From: Opisthocomus hoazin
Taxonomy: Eukaryota > Chordata > Aves > Opisthocomiformes > Opisthocomidae
NCBI RefSeq assembly: GCF_030867145.1
Contig: NC_134420.1
Span: 9,754,823 to 9,818,822 of the forward strand
DNA: 64,000 nt
Reading direction: 5' to 3'
Shown in pieces: positions 34,201 to 56,130 of the stretch. The notes beneath the pieces are model-generated. The model did no database searches and was not told where the DNA came from. It saw nothing but the letters and a program-made list of their open reading frames with translations. The position numbers were made by a program, and so were the translations under genes. Numbering within the stretch: position 1 is the first letter of the stretch; each line of letters starts with the position of its first letter.

Positions 34201-37200
34201 AACAAAAACTTTATAATGCTTAGTCGTTTATTGTTAAAAATTAAGTCTTGAAAATTAGGTTGTTGGAAAAAAATTGGCAATTTAGACTACGTTTTCTGAT
34301 CTCAATATGAAGAAATACAGTTTTAGGGTTTGGGTGGGTTTTTTTCCATAATATTGCAGGGATCGAACATGTCTGGTGTTTTATGTTTATGAGTTCTAAA
34401 TGTTCTGAATAATTTTCACACTGTATCTGCCAGGTCTTAAACTGATGTGATAAGTGAGGAGCCAGACAACTGGGGTAAGAGCGAGACTACTGCTGTGATT
34501 CAGGTGGTTTTTTGCTCTACTGTTTTGTTTTGTTCTCTTTCTTGCTAAACTGGAATATCTTCTCTACGCACCTATGGGAAGAAATGGTGCTGTAGAGGGT
34601 TTAGTCTTTTTTTTTTTTCCCCAATTACAATGAATTACTCTGGATATTCTTACAAATATTTTTCACACACACAGAAGGCTGAAGTCCCATGATGTGGATA
34701 TTGGCCATAAAATACATGGTAGGCCTTCTCTGAGCCACTTGCTTGCAGAAAAAGGTGAATATGAAGGGCTGGAATTTTTTTTTTTTTTTATGTTTATGTG
34801 TATGAGAGCTGCTCCCCAAACCAAGAGGAGTATAAATGAGGCATTTGCCTACGGAGTTGATTGTTATTTTCTTCCAGAAACACTTTGGGAGGCAGGTAGG
34901 CACAGGGAATGTCCCATTGCACTGTGGAGGCTGAAGCTTTTGCTACTGCATTCCACATACAAGTTAGAATTTATGAAGGGTTTGTTGTTTTTTTTTAAAG
35001 GGGAAAAAAAAGGCAAGCAGCTGAATGTACGCAGCTTTTTAAAAGAGAACAGCAGCTCCTGCTATCAGCAATGTGTTGGTAAGTATCTTAGGCAATCAAA
35101 ATAACTTGTTCTGCATTAGGTATTTGCCTGTCCTGTAGGAAACTTAACAAATCTTTGTTTTATTTCCAGAAAATAAAGAGCAGAAAACTGTCTTAAAATT
35201 CTTTTAATTTGATCTCTTATAAGAACACAGCAATAAATACAGAGAACAAGCTATTTATAAAGGAGAACAATAAAAGGTAAGTCAGGGAAACCAGCAAACA
35301 AACTTCTGCAGGGCTGTACTCCATCTCATTTGTCCTGGGTATGTCTTAGGTTTCTGCTTGTAAAAGTTCCACTGGGCTATTTCTTTTGCATGTGTACATT
35401 TAGTTTTGATTGGGTTTTGTTGGTTTTTTGTAGCTACCTGAGGCACAAAGGGTAGAGGGAAGTATCAGTAACAGCAGTGCCCATGAGCAGGACTAAAGGA
35501 GCAGTTCAGGCCCTTCGTTTTAGGAAAAAGAGAATAAGGTGGGAGGGCTCGTATTTGTGTGATGGTTCATACAGGAGGAACCTAGGGGGGAAGAGGGGTG
35601 GGAAGTTGGAAAAAACATGTGGTGGATCAGGTGTGGGAGGACATTGGAAAGGAAGAAGAATTTGGAAAGAGTGAGCCTAGGGGAGCTTCCAGAGTGGAGG
35701 TAGTTGAGGAGCAGAGGGTGCAGGAGTCGTCAGTGCCTCCTGGTCAGGACACAGCTTCAGTTAGACATGCTGCAACATATACACTGACTGAAGAACATTG
35801 ACAAGCCAGCACCATGATCTGGTGGCCGGTGGACATTCCTAGCAGAGGTCCCACCATAGGGCTGTTGGCATTTTGCCACACACAATCACTTCGTAAGATT
35901 AATTCAGTCTAGCCCTAATTCTGCCTTTTGTTTTGCTGTAAAAAAGGGATTTCTTCAGTTTTGGAATGCGTGGATGCCAGTATATCTCTGTTTACAAACA
36001 GTGGTTTTTCATCGCCTCTTACTATAATCCATTTTCGAGTGTGTGTATTAGTGGACTGTGGTTCCTGCTCAGGTTGTGCTGTATTGTCAGTGTTGGCACA
36101 AGTATGAGAAAAGCAAAAGCCCTTTTAAGAATTATTTGTATTGCAATCACTGGAGACAATTTTTATTTTATTTTTGCAAATGCAGGTATGTCATCAAAAG
36201 TTCAGCACTTTTCTTCAGATGTCCATGTGAAGGGTTAAAAAAACCCCGTTATGTTTGGACTATGTCATAGCATGAATGGATTTCTCTCTGTGTGTAGAGT
36301 GTTTGAATTATGACCATTCTAAATAAAAACAAAAAATGCTACAGCCCTGTGCAAATTGGGAACTTGATGTAGCTAAGGGGATTTATTTGGAAATAAGTTG
36401 CTAATATTTTAATCAGTCCAATCAGGTCTTCTACCTTGATTTGGATGAATGTGTGCATGGTAAGCATACACTGAAATAGCTGTTAGAAGAGGGGCATTCA
36501 AGTAAATGCACATTAGTAAGAAAAGGAGTAATATGAAAATGTGTGAGTAATGATGCTAGCAGTAAACTAAACTAAAATTTCCATCCAGTATACAGTTAAT
36601 ATATTAACTTTAAAATACTGTAACTGAGTCCTTATGGAATGTGCTAAGTAGTTTGTGTAACATATAATTTGTGTAACAGCTTCAAAATCAGAGTATTTAT
36701 CTTCTGGACACTGAGATGTTTACACACACAAGAGAATTCTAATTGTGTGTCTGATCCTGTGCACATGATAAAGGTTATAAATGGTAGGGGCCACTCCTTG
36801 CTCCAGTTGCTATTTTTTTATAGATGTTTTTGGTTCAAATTATGATAAATTAAGTCTATCTTTATTGTACGTGTGTTACTTGAAATGTTAAACGATATCC
36901 TGTATCATTGGGAGTACATGCTATAGCCTTCTAAGTCCTCCCACTGCTTGTGATAGCAAGACCTTTCAAGTAAAATTATGTTATTTGGCATCATCCTCTC
37001 CTTTCTAACTGTGGTGGCTGCCAGTGTGAATTGTCTATGTATTATTTAAGTATTACATATTTTTGCTGCGGCAGCAGAAGGTAAATGGTATGATAATTGA
37101 ATAAAAGCTGAAGCATCAATGTTTTATCATGTGGTTAGGTCAAATTGGTAACTCATTCAGAGCTCTGGGAGAATAAGGATTTAGATCTGTTCTCGAAGTA

Positions 37201-37999
37201 AAGGAGCTTTGGTGCTTTCTGAAACCTCCCATATTTTTGTTCTTGGTCAGCGTGTGGAAATTACCATCCCTGCAGCTTTGGGAACAGAAGAGAGTAAGCG
37301 AATGCTTTTTATTTGCTTCAGTGCAAGGTCCAGCAACTTACAGCCAGAGATGTAGTTCAACCACAGTCAATGGACTTTGCACTAAAAGAGTTGAAGAAAA
37401 AGCTCACGTGCTCAGTGAGAATCCAAGTGTTGCAATTCTGGAACCAGATGGGTTTTTTTTTAAAAAAAAGGATAATACAAGGTGCTTGGCTGGAGATTGT
37501 TACTTTATTTTTGATGTGAACCTGCAAGTTCTCTTCGAGTTTTAGTGGCGTAGCAAGGCTCTCTGTAGGATGCTTCCAGGGCCATTTTCCCATTTTAAAC
37601 TGTGGGCCTGGCAAAACATGGCACAATTGAGTTTGGTGGCCCCAGCGCATTGTACAGTAATATAAAATATGGATTATAGATTGCTGCTTGTAGCATACGG
37701 AAACAATAAGCCTGATCCTCTGCTCTATAACACAAGACTTTTGGACGGTGTAAATATAATTGGTATGTAGCTGTTTTCTATGTAAGTCAAAAAAAATGGT
37801 CAAAATCAGGAATTCAGTTATGCTTGGCAAATCCATTAAGAGTTCTCACTTTCCCCCCCTTTATCTATCAGCTCCTTCTATCCCATTAATCCGATGCCAC
37901 TAGTGACTGCTTACTTTGGAAGTAGGGACATGAAACTTGTCCCTGGTAGATCAGTGTAAGTTACTACCTCACCATGCTTCAGCTGGAAATCACTGCTCA
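31271..37999. other. intergenic DNA between QSER1 and DEPDC7
   Basis: 6.7 kb of AT-rich sequence. Homopolymer T runs occur at about 33308-33319, 34608-34618 and 34777-34789, and there is a purine-rich stretch at about 35520-35720. Open frames are short and unlike any family I know. No RNA gene or clear repeat seen. Confidence 0.6.
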
Positions 38000-38512
38000 T
38001 TCACAGAATCACAGAATCACAGAATGTTTGGGGTTGGAAGGGACCTCTGTGGGTCATCTAGTCCAACCCCCCTGCCAAAGCAGGGTCACCTACAGCAGGC
38101 TGCACAGGACCTTGTCCAGGCGGGTCTTCAATATCTCCAGAGAAGGAGACTCCACAACCTCCCTGGGCAGCCTGTTCCAGTGCTCCGTCACCCTCAGAGG
38201 GAAGAAGTTCTTCCTCATGTTCAGACGGAACTTCCTGTGCTTCGGTTTGTACCCATTGCCCCTTGTCCTGTCGCTGGGCTTTACTGAAAAGAGCTTGGCC
38301 CCATCCTCCTGACACCCACCCTTGAGATATTTGTAAGTATATATTAGGTCCCCTCGCAGCCTTCTCTTCTTCAGGCTGAACAAGCCCAGCTCCCTCAGCC
38401 TCTCCTCGTAGGAGAGATGTTCCAGTCCCCTCACCATCCTTGTAGACCTCCGCTGGACTCTCTCCAGTAGCTCTTCATCTTTCTTGAACTGGGCAGCCCA
38501 GCTGGACCACAG
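38000..38512 (-). mobile_element. CR1 LINE 3' end, minus strand
   Basis: Tail of repeated TCACAGAA units at 38000-38026, then GGTTGGAAGGGACCTC and the reverse complement of the CR1 3' UTR and reverse-transcriptase C-terminus. The minus frame 38623-38090 includes [20 protein letters not shown]. The 5' truncation point is near 38512. It is nearly intact over its length, so relatively young. Confidence 0.94.
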
Positions 38513-41500
38513 GCTCTCCACGATTGTATAAACTGGTGAGAGCCGCTCCCCTAATCCTTCGTGAACTTGCCTAAAGCCACTTCCAGTAGTAGTTAAGTTA
38601 GTGCATTTGGGCGTGTGTTGCAATATACAGGAGTTCGCACTCAGTTACTGCAGCTCACCTGAGGAATGGTAACTCCCAGCTGGGCAGATGGTAACTTCTA
38701 ATGTTTCAGTTATTTGTGTCTGATTGTACTTGTTCGTTCTGGTTGAACAGGTTTCTGGTGTGTAGATGACAGTGAATCGTTACTGTTCTGTGAGGAGTCT
38801 TTATCCAAACAGTGTTGCTAGGACTGTGCCATCCTGTGCACATTAGGCATGCTATATTCAATCTCTGGTTATAATATATAATCATTCTTGAATGTCTCAG
38901 AAGACTTCCAGAGGAAAAGTCGAAAAATCCATTTAAGACAAAATTCCTTAGTATTCATTAAGACTGAGCAGCAGAGGCTTTTCCTGGTGTTTGGTGACAT
39001 TGCTCAGAGTTTTTGCACCCTGTACACTTCCTTACAGTAAACCGTCTCAAGTAATTCCGGCTCTGACTCGCTTCTTTCCAGCCAGGCCCTGCACGTGGGT
39101 TCTTGCTCGGGGAGCAGCGTGTTCCACTGGAGGTCAGTGTGCACCAGTGCAGGCTCAGCGTGTGGCCTCCCTGCCCTTCGTTTGCCATCGCCCCGCTTGG
39201 CTTGGTCCTGCAGTCGCATTGGTATTCCAGCCCAGGAATGGAAGGATTGCGCTCCTGAACAATGCGCCCTTTGTCAAGTCAGTCAGTCATCCAGAAGTGT
39301 CTGTCCTGGGAACTTATTTATTGTTCCAGCCTCTTCAAAAAAGCAAGGGTGGAATCCTTACAGATTTCATATCAGTATAAAATACTGGAGTTTGTGCTTT
39401 GGGAGTAAATCGTACTCTTGCCCAAGCAGGAGTGCACCTGCAAGGAGCCTCTCCGCGGTGGGGCAGATGTGGTAGGCATCATGGGTTGAATGTTGCAGGA
39501 TGGCATCACTGTATCCCACAAAACCTACTACTACATGATCTTTTTTGATGCACATGTGGACAGGAAGCTGGGACTCGGCAGCGTGAGTTTGTGAATAACC
39601 TGCTCTGCATCGTGAGGGAGAGTGCCGGTCCTCTCTAACCCACGGAGTTCAGCCCAGAGCAAACCTCTCGTGCTCTTTAGTGCAAATATCAGAACACGTT
39701 ACTTTGTAATAAGACAGATTCACTGCAGGAGTTCTTTCAACTTCCTTCATATCTGTCTGGCATATCAAATAGCCTTTTGCAATCCGATATTGTATGAATA
39801 GCTGTTGATTGTCTTAAATTTGAGATTAATAAACGTGGAAGAGAGTTTTCTGATTTTTATAGGAAAATTTCAGTATTACAAAACAAAGTATTGGACTTCG
39901 TATCTTCATGCAATGAAACAGAGGAAATTTGATAATGTTATAATTGTGACTTTAAAAAATAGTAATTTCTGTAACTGAAGCTGTTGATTTTCCCTTATAT
40001 GAGTATCTTTATGCGACAGTGAACCATATATCGAGATTTAATTTGTCTCATCATTTGTGAATGGAGTGGAGCAACATGTTAGGGGTTACTGTTTAAAATG
40101 TTCTTTCATCAACTTCAGCGCTGCAGTGAATAAAGGCATTGTTGACATTTAAGTGGGGAAAAAACAAAAGAGTAACTGTTCTAAATAACTGGAATATTTT
40201 TCTGAATTTTTATGGTAATTATTAATTGCTATGGTTTTTCAGAAACAGCCATAAAGATTGGGTTCAATAGATCCTTGCGATTATGGCAATAAAATTTTAC
40301 ATGCATATAAATTTATGCTGTGTTGACATATACTTAATCTTTAAAGCTTCTATTGTTATGGGAAGATACTTGAAATTGAAAGATAAAAGTTCAGTGTGAG
40401 AGTCTTCTGTAGACTGATGTGTTTATGAGATGTAAGATTAGAATTTGAAATGCAGAGTCTATGTTAATCCTTCAGAAAAGTGGGATCTAAATTCTTTTGA
40501 AAATAAGAAAATGGACAGCATTCTTCTGTAAGAATGCCTCTTTATAGTCTTGTCAATTTTCAGTGACAATAATTTTTTCGTATTGTTTTGGCACTTAAAG
40601 TGTGAATAATAATTGGGACATTGAACATTTCTTGGATTCAGAACATTTTGTTTTCCAGGTTTGGGGTCCTTTCAGTTTTTCTAAAAGTTTTGAAATTGGA
40701 ACAGCCTGTTTTCTTTGTTTCTTTCAAGAATACATAACATTTCCCAGTCACTTAACCAAGCATTGATCTGCTGTAGATGAAACAGCAGCACCCCATATTT
40801 TCTATTAATGTGTGTCCATCTTTTTTAGGTAACACATCCCCCAACTTTTGTCTTTTCAATAATGATATTGAAAGACTTAATCACACAGTCATTTTTTACT
40901 TTGTGAGGTCTTGCATTCAATTATATCTCCTTCATTTGTGCACATAATATCTGGAAATTACAGGTGCTCTCACATCCCGATACTGGTTGGCTGTCCACAG
41001 CTTCTAAATTCATTATGGAAAAAGCTAGACAGCGCTTTACGTGAGGGTATTCATCAGTTTCTCGCTTTGTGATGATGCAAGTTTCCGTTTTGCCTTCTCT
41101 CTCCTCATTATCAGAGAAGACCTGGATGTGGGTGACAGCCCACATTATCCTTTATCATCGTGTTTATCCTCAAGCAAGCACTTAATTGACATGAGTAATC
41201 AGATCCTGAGCAGCAGGCAGGCCTGAATTTGTAGCTGTTGAATTTAAATACTCTTGTTTCTGCTGTATGCTTCAATTAAACCCTACAGTTCTTACATAAG
41301 GCTCACAGAAATTCTTGAAAACTGAATTTTGTGAATTCTTCAAAATGTAGGCCAATCTCTTTATCCTGTTCTAGTTGGTGGGAGCATTTCTAAATGACCT
41401 GGAAATAAATCTAAGTAGATTTTTCTTTTGCTGTTCCTCACTATAAAGATTTTTTACAACAGTTTCAAAGAATCTGACAGAACTGTACGAATTAGGACTC

Positions 41501-43680
41501 GGTGGCATAATTTGTTAAAAATACATTTTAGTCACCATAACTAGATCACAAAATTGTTGTTCTGTGTGACTTCACATAACACTGTTAGATTGAAAGCCAG
41601 CAGTAAAGCTGTCCGTATCATCAGACTTCCTTCACAAGTGCTGTTTACAGTCTCCCTTGCAGACTTACGCCCTACAGACCAGGTTTTGATATATTTACCT
41701 GCAGTAGCATCTGTCTCTAGGTAGTCCTGTATTTTTCAGTGGAACTGCTTTTGGAGCAAGGTTACTGTTCCATGGGCATGTAGGGATGCCACTAAGGTGG
41801 TCCTAAGGGACTGGACAACTGAATTATGTTAGTTATGTCTTTGTAACTGGCATTCTCTTGTGCATCCTGTGTTCAACTTTGTGGAGCTTAATTTGGGGAA
41901 AAGACTGTGGAAGGTGAAGCCAAATATAGCGTGCTCTTTCATTCTGAAATCTTTCCACCTCAGTCTAAGGAATTGCATCAGCTAAGAACGACCATACTGG
42001 CTGCATGAGATTCCGTTCTTTAAAATGACTATGTAAAAAGAATAAGTTACTATTGTATATATTAATGATTACATTAAAATATATCTGTGCTTTAGGAAAG
42101 CATTTTATAATAAAGTTATTGGAAGAAATACTACAAGATGTATAGCAGTTTTTAATGTACTTTGATACCAGATACTGTTTGACAGCAGCTGGCTGACCAG
42201 CCAGTAGCTGCTGTCTGCCCATGGAGAAACTGGTGTGCTATGGTTGTGGTCACTGTGTGGAAACATGAAAGCAAAGGAAGAAATACAGGGTAGACTGCTG
42301 ATCATCTACTAATAAAATAGAAGAATAAAAATCTTAAAAACTTCTAGTTTAGCAGCTTACAGTGCATGAGGTGTGGTTTACTCTGTTCCCTGCAAGCTGT
42401 ATTTTGACAAATTGTCCTCAGATGTAGGGTGTAATGTTCTTGTTAACTGATCAGTACACATCACATTTGAGAATGTTTGTACTTCTAAATTCTCTCGAGA
42501 TTACAGTGAACCATTGCAGAGTGATTGACTGCATCACTTTATTTCAACAGCTATGCAAAAAAAAATTATTTTTACAATGAACTAAGGTATTTACTGGTTT
42601 GCAGTTAATATATTTTGGCAATGCATCAAAAAAGTTTAGCACCAAACTATTACAAAGTAGGGAATAATAAAATAATGCATCATGGAAATCCCCATTGACC
42701 CATGCATTATGTATCTTTTATTAGGTTCTGAATGGCAAATGTCAAAACAGACAGTTGTAGGTCAGAACTACTTTTTTTAGCATCTTGGCCTCTTCCCCCA
42801 AGAAAGAAATCTCGTTTGTCACTTCCTATTGTTGAAAACAAATCTGAACTTTTATTTTCAAAGGCTGGCATTTTGCTACAGTTTGAACAGATTCCTTGCC
42901 CAGAGACTTAAGACGTGTTTGTCTGAAAGAAATCAACGAGCACTTCCACTCTTAGAACTCTCCATTATTAAATACTTTACTGCTCTGTCAGTGAAACATG
43001 AAGATATGTTTGTTTGCCTTAAGTTTGTGGTATCTTGTTCCCTGTACCAAATGTTCACAGCTTAACATTAAGCAAGTCCATTGTTTATTCATTTGTATAT
43101 GATAAACAAACTTTCAGTGCCCTACCTTTAAGTGTGACAAATAAGGATAAAAGAAGGCTAACTTGAGCTTCAGTGGGTAGCAGACATCCTGCACTTTACA
43201 CCTGCTTGCATGGAACTTGCTGTAGAACAGGTGAAGATTTCACAGGGGATTTGGTTTTGCAAAACGGCCATCAATACTTCAATACTCTGAGAACTCAAAG
43301 TGATTTTTCGTGTCGCTTGTAATATCTATATTATTTGGGTTTTAATGTGCAGTATATACTCTTTGAGTTTGTGTATCATGGAGATCAGTTTGGCTTTGTA
43401 TCTGCTTCTGTTGAAATCGGTCCAAAAATACAATTGAATTTTATGTTGTCCTAATACACTATCATTGAGTGAGAATCATCAAAGTATTCCGTACTTAGTG
43501 GAAAATGATGTTGGATCTCTCAGCTGTTTCCTGCAGACAGTGGAAAAAACTTTTATGACCCTGAAAGTGAGTTTATTCTTTCATTCCAACAACAAATACC
43601 TACTGCTATAATAAATAGCTCGTGGAAGACATCAAAGGAAAATTTTAACTGCATGTGGTGGTTAAGCCGTATGTCCTGGT
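38513..43680. other. intergenic DNA, no gene recognised
   Basis: Mostly AT-rich. A GC-richer patch at 38960-39640 has short open frames on both strands but none I can assign; it could be an old retroposed sequence. An imperfect 35-base hairpin lies at 42181-42215. A faint similarity to old amniote SINE sequence around 41978-42000 is too short to call. Confidence 0.55.
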
Positions 43681-44300
43681 AAGAAGCAAGAACACTTGAA
43701 TTGTGAATCCATGGTCACATACGAAGGCCTATTCTTGGGTAAATTTAGAAGAAATAAAGCTGACCAGTTTGATTTTTTAAAAATTACGCAGCAAATGTGG
43801 GGGAAAATGTGCATTCTGTGCTTTAACAACAAGGTTGTATATCCTATTGCTAGGAACGCAGGGCAGCACTCGTATCGCTGTGGGAAGCGTCAGGGTCTTA
43901 CCGCTCCGGTGTTTCTGTGCAGACAGCGCCGTTACCGGGTGGGAGCAGCAGCAGCAGCGCCCTCTCGCACCGCCATGCTCTTCGCTGCCTGGTCTCCCCG
44001 GAGGCAGTCGCCGCTCGTGGATCCCGCCGGCGGTCACCTTCGCAGGAAGGAAATGGCGGCGATCTGTCCGGTTGGCGGGGTGCCTCGGCGGGGCTGAATT
44101 TCCCCTCAGCAACCTCCTCTGAGGCGCTCCCGCCTCGCGGCAGCCCGGCGGCACGCGGGAAGACATTCAACCGCCGCCGCCGCGCCCGCCCCGGCCCCGG
44201 CCCCGGTCCCGACCAATGGGAGCGGGCGCGGGCGCGGCGGCCCCGCCCCCCGGCGGGCTACCTCTCCCCGCGGGCGGCGCACGGCGCGGCAGAGCGGGTG

Positions 44301-53240
<8,940 letters not shown>

Positions 53241-53313
53241 TTTTTAGATTACTTTCTATACTTCAGCACTGAAAACACTAATATATTTGTAAATCTTTTG
53301 TATCCATGTATCT

Positions 53314-53319
53314 AATAAA
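53314..53319 (+). promoter_or_regulatory. DEPDC7: DEPDC7 polyadenylation signal
   Basis: AATAAA 74 bases after the stop codon, in TATCTAATAAAATTATTTTG. It would give a very short 3' UTR. Confidence 0.65.
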
Positions 53320-54939
53320 ATTATTTTGTGGAAATGGATGGAATTTATACAATTATTACCAAAGCCAATGGTATCCAAGTTTAGCCTGTACTTATAGTTT
53401 AGCTTTGCTCATGCTTATTTGCTGTAGGGCCAAAATAATCCTTCCTTTTCCTCACCTAAAGCTGACTCTGACTCCCTCTGTTCACGTATCAAAATTACTG
53501 TGATGGCAAACACCTCTCCATTAATGAGATCACTCTGCCTTCTTTTGCGCCAGCACTGAATTTTATGCTGAGCAGGTTTTTTCCTAATGGGCCTTGCATT
53601 ATGTGCCTCTGTCACGTGGCATTGATCTTTGACTTGCTGTGTAGTGGACTGAGCTGATTAACATCATCTGCTTGATATTCCACAGCTTTTCTTCAAGCTT
53701 GCTAGCTAACTATACTGTGTGTGTGTATATAACAAATTGCTATGCTGTTTTAAGTTGAAATGGCAACATATTGAGGAACTACCAGGGAAGATGAATCTTT
53801 TTCCCAGCTGAATCCTGCTCTGTACCCTGAACTCCCATTGACTCTCCTGGGATGGTAAAGATATTCTGGATTTTAAAGTCAGTCTGGCTTTAGTTGCCAC
53901 AGAACATGCTGTTTATGGCTGGTTATCTTCATCCCTGCAGTGTTGTGCTGTGTCTGTAAGTCTTAGTGATGTCACCAGCTGTAATTAGAAAAGAGCTGGA
54001 ACAAATGAAAGGCCCTTGGGTTTTCTTATGGCTGTATATTTTTATCTATGTCTAGTCTACAGTGGAAATCCCAAGCTGTGCAACACAGGTAATTGCAAGC
54101 AGGAAACTATACCGCATGGTTGGAGATCTAGTTTTGACTCTTGTGGAGTTATCTTTGGGATGATGCCAGCCAAACCTCGTTAGAGTTACTGCTGCAAGAA
54201 ATCACAAGTATTTGTTCCATATGCAGTGTCGATAGAGCTCTGTTCTCTTCTTTGCAGGGGAAAAAAGTTGGTTTAATTGGGATCAAAGGTAATTTAATAA
54301 TGAAAACCGAGGGGTAATAACTGTTACAAACCCTTGCGGTGAGCTTCTTGAAAAACGCAATCCAATCTGAGATACTACTTTGCAATATATATCACTAAGT
54401 AACTCTTCAGCCCTTAGTGGGGTCTGTTGCCACTGGTGATTGCCTCTCCAGAGCGCTTTCTATGAAAGTGAGAGGGGCACTTGGTGTGCAACAGGACAAT
54501 GTATTACTGTATTCTGGTGGGGGATGGAAGGCAAACGTTTAAGAGCCTTATTCTAGTCAGTTAGAAAGGACTTCTAACAGTCAGTTCTGGAAAACTGATA
54601 GTAGGGGGGAAGTGTAACCCTTTTTAGTAGCTATTTTTCTGTAGTTCTTAGTTTTAACTGAAAGCTCTTCATTATAATATGCAGTTTCTCTGAAAAAGTG
54701 GCTTAACCCACACTTTAGAATGTGGGGATGGAAAGCCAGTGTTGTGTTCTTAGAGTGATCTTCCTGATCATATTTTTCTGAAGTTACTGGTGCTGTTGCA
54801 TCGGCTGCCTCTGCAGCAGAAGCATCTTCCCTTTGTGTCTCCTGACTCTGGGCTGACCTCACTGCTCAGAGGAGGAGATTTCCATCTTGAAAATGAGTTC
54901 CTGGCTCTGGGCATCGCCTGCTGCAGCAGGAGTTCTGAA
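53320..54939. other. intergenic DNA between DEPDC7 and TCP11L1
   Basis: 1.6 kb of ordinary sequence, rising in GC content towards the CpG island. A short GT/TA run lies near 53716-53731. No gene or repeat recognised. Confidence 0.65.
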
Positions 54940-56130
54940 TTACAGGTACCGCCGTGCTGTGTGCGTCACCGGGCTGGCGGGGGCCCCAGGCTGGCTCTCG
55001 CGCCCCTGAGAAGTGGTCTGCAGAGAAGAGCTGGGCAGGAGGGTGTTCGCGGCTGGGTGCAAGGCAGGGCCTTTCCTCTGCTGGGGTGTGATGCAGCTCC
55101 TCCAGCAGTGCCCAAGCCTGGAGTTTGGCTGGAGGGCCTGGTGTTCCGCAGTGTGAGCTGGAGGAGGTAGTGCACGGCGACGGCAACGAGCAGCCGTGGC
55201 TTCTGGCTGCTCTCCGTGGTTGCCCCTGGCCGAGGCCCGTGCCTTCACTTGCGCGGTGCGTTTCATTTCCTGAGCACGGCGCGGGTTGCTGCTGGCGGGA
55301 GCCGCTCGGTGCTCAGTTACACAGCGGCACCCCCGAAGGAGCAGCTGAGGAGCGTTCCCCACCCTTGGTACTGCGCGGAGCCCACCGCCGCCCCTCTGGG
55401 ACCGCTTTGCGGGGAGGAAAGCCCCGGCCGCTGCCGCTCGCCCCGCCCCGGCGCGGCGCGGGAGGCGGCGGGTCCCGGCGCGGGGCGGGGCCGCTCCCGC
55501 CGCTCGGCAGCCGCTGGGGCTGCGCCGCCGGCCCGGCCTCGCAGCGCCGGCCGGCCCCCGTTAGAGCCGGTGCCCGCGGCTCCTTCTCCGAGCGGCGGTA
55601 AGGCGGCGGCGGGGCCCCGGGGCGGAGGGCGAGGCGGCTGGCGACGGCGGGGAGGGCGGCGGGCGCGGCAGGGCTGGGCGGGGTGCCGCCTGCGGGCCCT
55701 GTTCGCTGGGGAAGGCGGCCGGGTGGCGGTGCGGGCCGGGGGAGGCGGTTCCATCCCCGGTTCTCTCCGCGCCTCGCCCGTCTGGCGCCTGGAGACCTCC
55801 CCCCCGACGCCGGCCGCGCTGCGGGGCTCGTTCTCCGTGCGGGCCGTCCGTGAGCCGCTGCGGCAGCGGCGCCTGGGGCTGGGCAGCGCCGTGAGGGAGG
55901 CTGCGGGGAGACTGGGGCCGGCGCTGGGGCGGGGGGGTGGTCACATTGCTGCTGCGCGGTGCGGTCATCCTGTCGCGATAGCCCTCGTACGCTCTCTGTT
56001 GGCAGACTCTGCCGAGGGACCGGGACGCTCAGGGCCTGGCGCAGAGCAGGCCGGAGAGGGGGACGCCGGTGGAAGCTGGCAAGCGTCCCTTGGGATTCGG
56101 GAGCGGGGCAGCAGCGCTGAGGCGTAGCTT
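54940..56130 (+). promoter_or_regulatory. TCP11L1: CpG island, probable TCP11L1 promoter and 5' non-coding exon
   Basis: A dense GC/CpG block (core about 55370-55960) with Sp1-type boxes (CCCCGCCCCG near 55441, GGGGCGGGGC near 55482). A good donor-like site GGCG|GTAAGG is at 55597/55598, which could end a non-coding first exon that splices to the acceptor at 59164-59165. Long GC-driven frames here on both strands are not supported as genes. Confidence 0.7.

Noticed and set aside
38090-38623. 177-codon minus-strand frame
   Set aside because: It is the C-terminal reverse-transcriptase part of a truncated CR1, not a host gene.
41978-42010. Possible old amniote SINE edge
   Set aside because: Only about 20 bases look familiar, too few to support a repeat call.
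55216-56127. 303-codon open frame through the second CpG island
   Set aside because: Composition is Gly/Ala/Arg/Pro-rich as expected from GC-rich DNA; long frames occur on both strands at the same place and none resembles a known protein.
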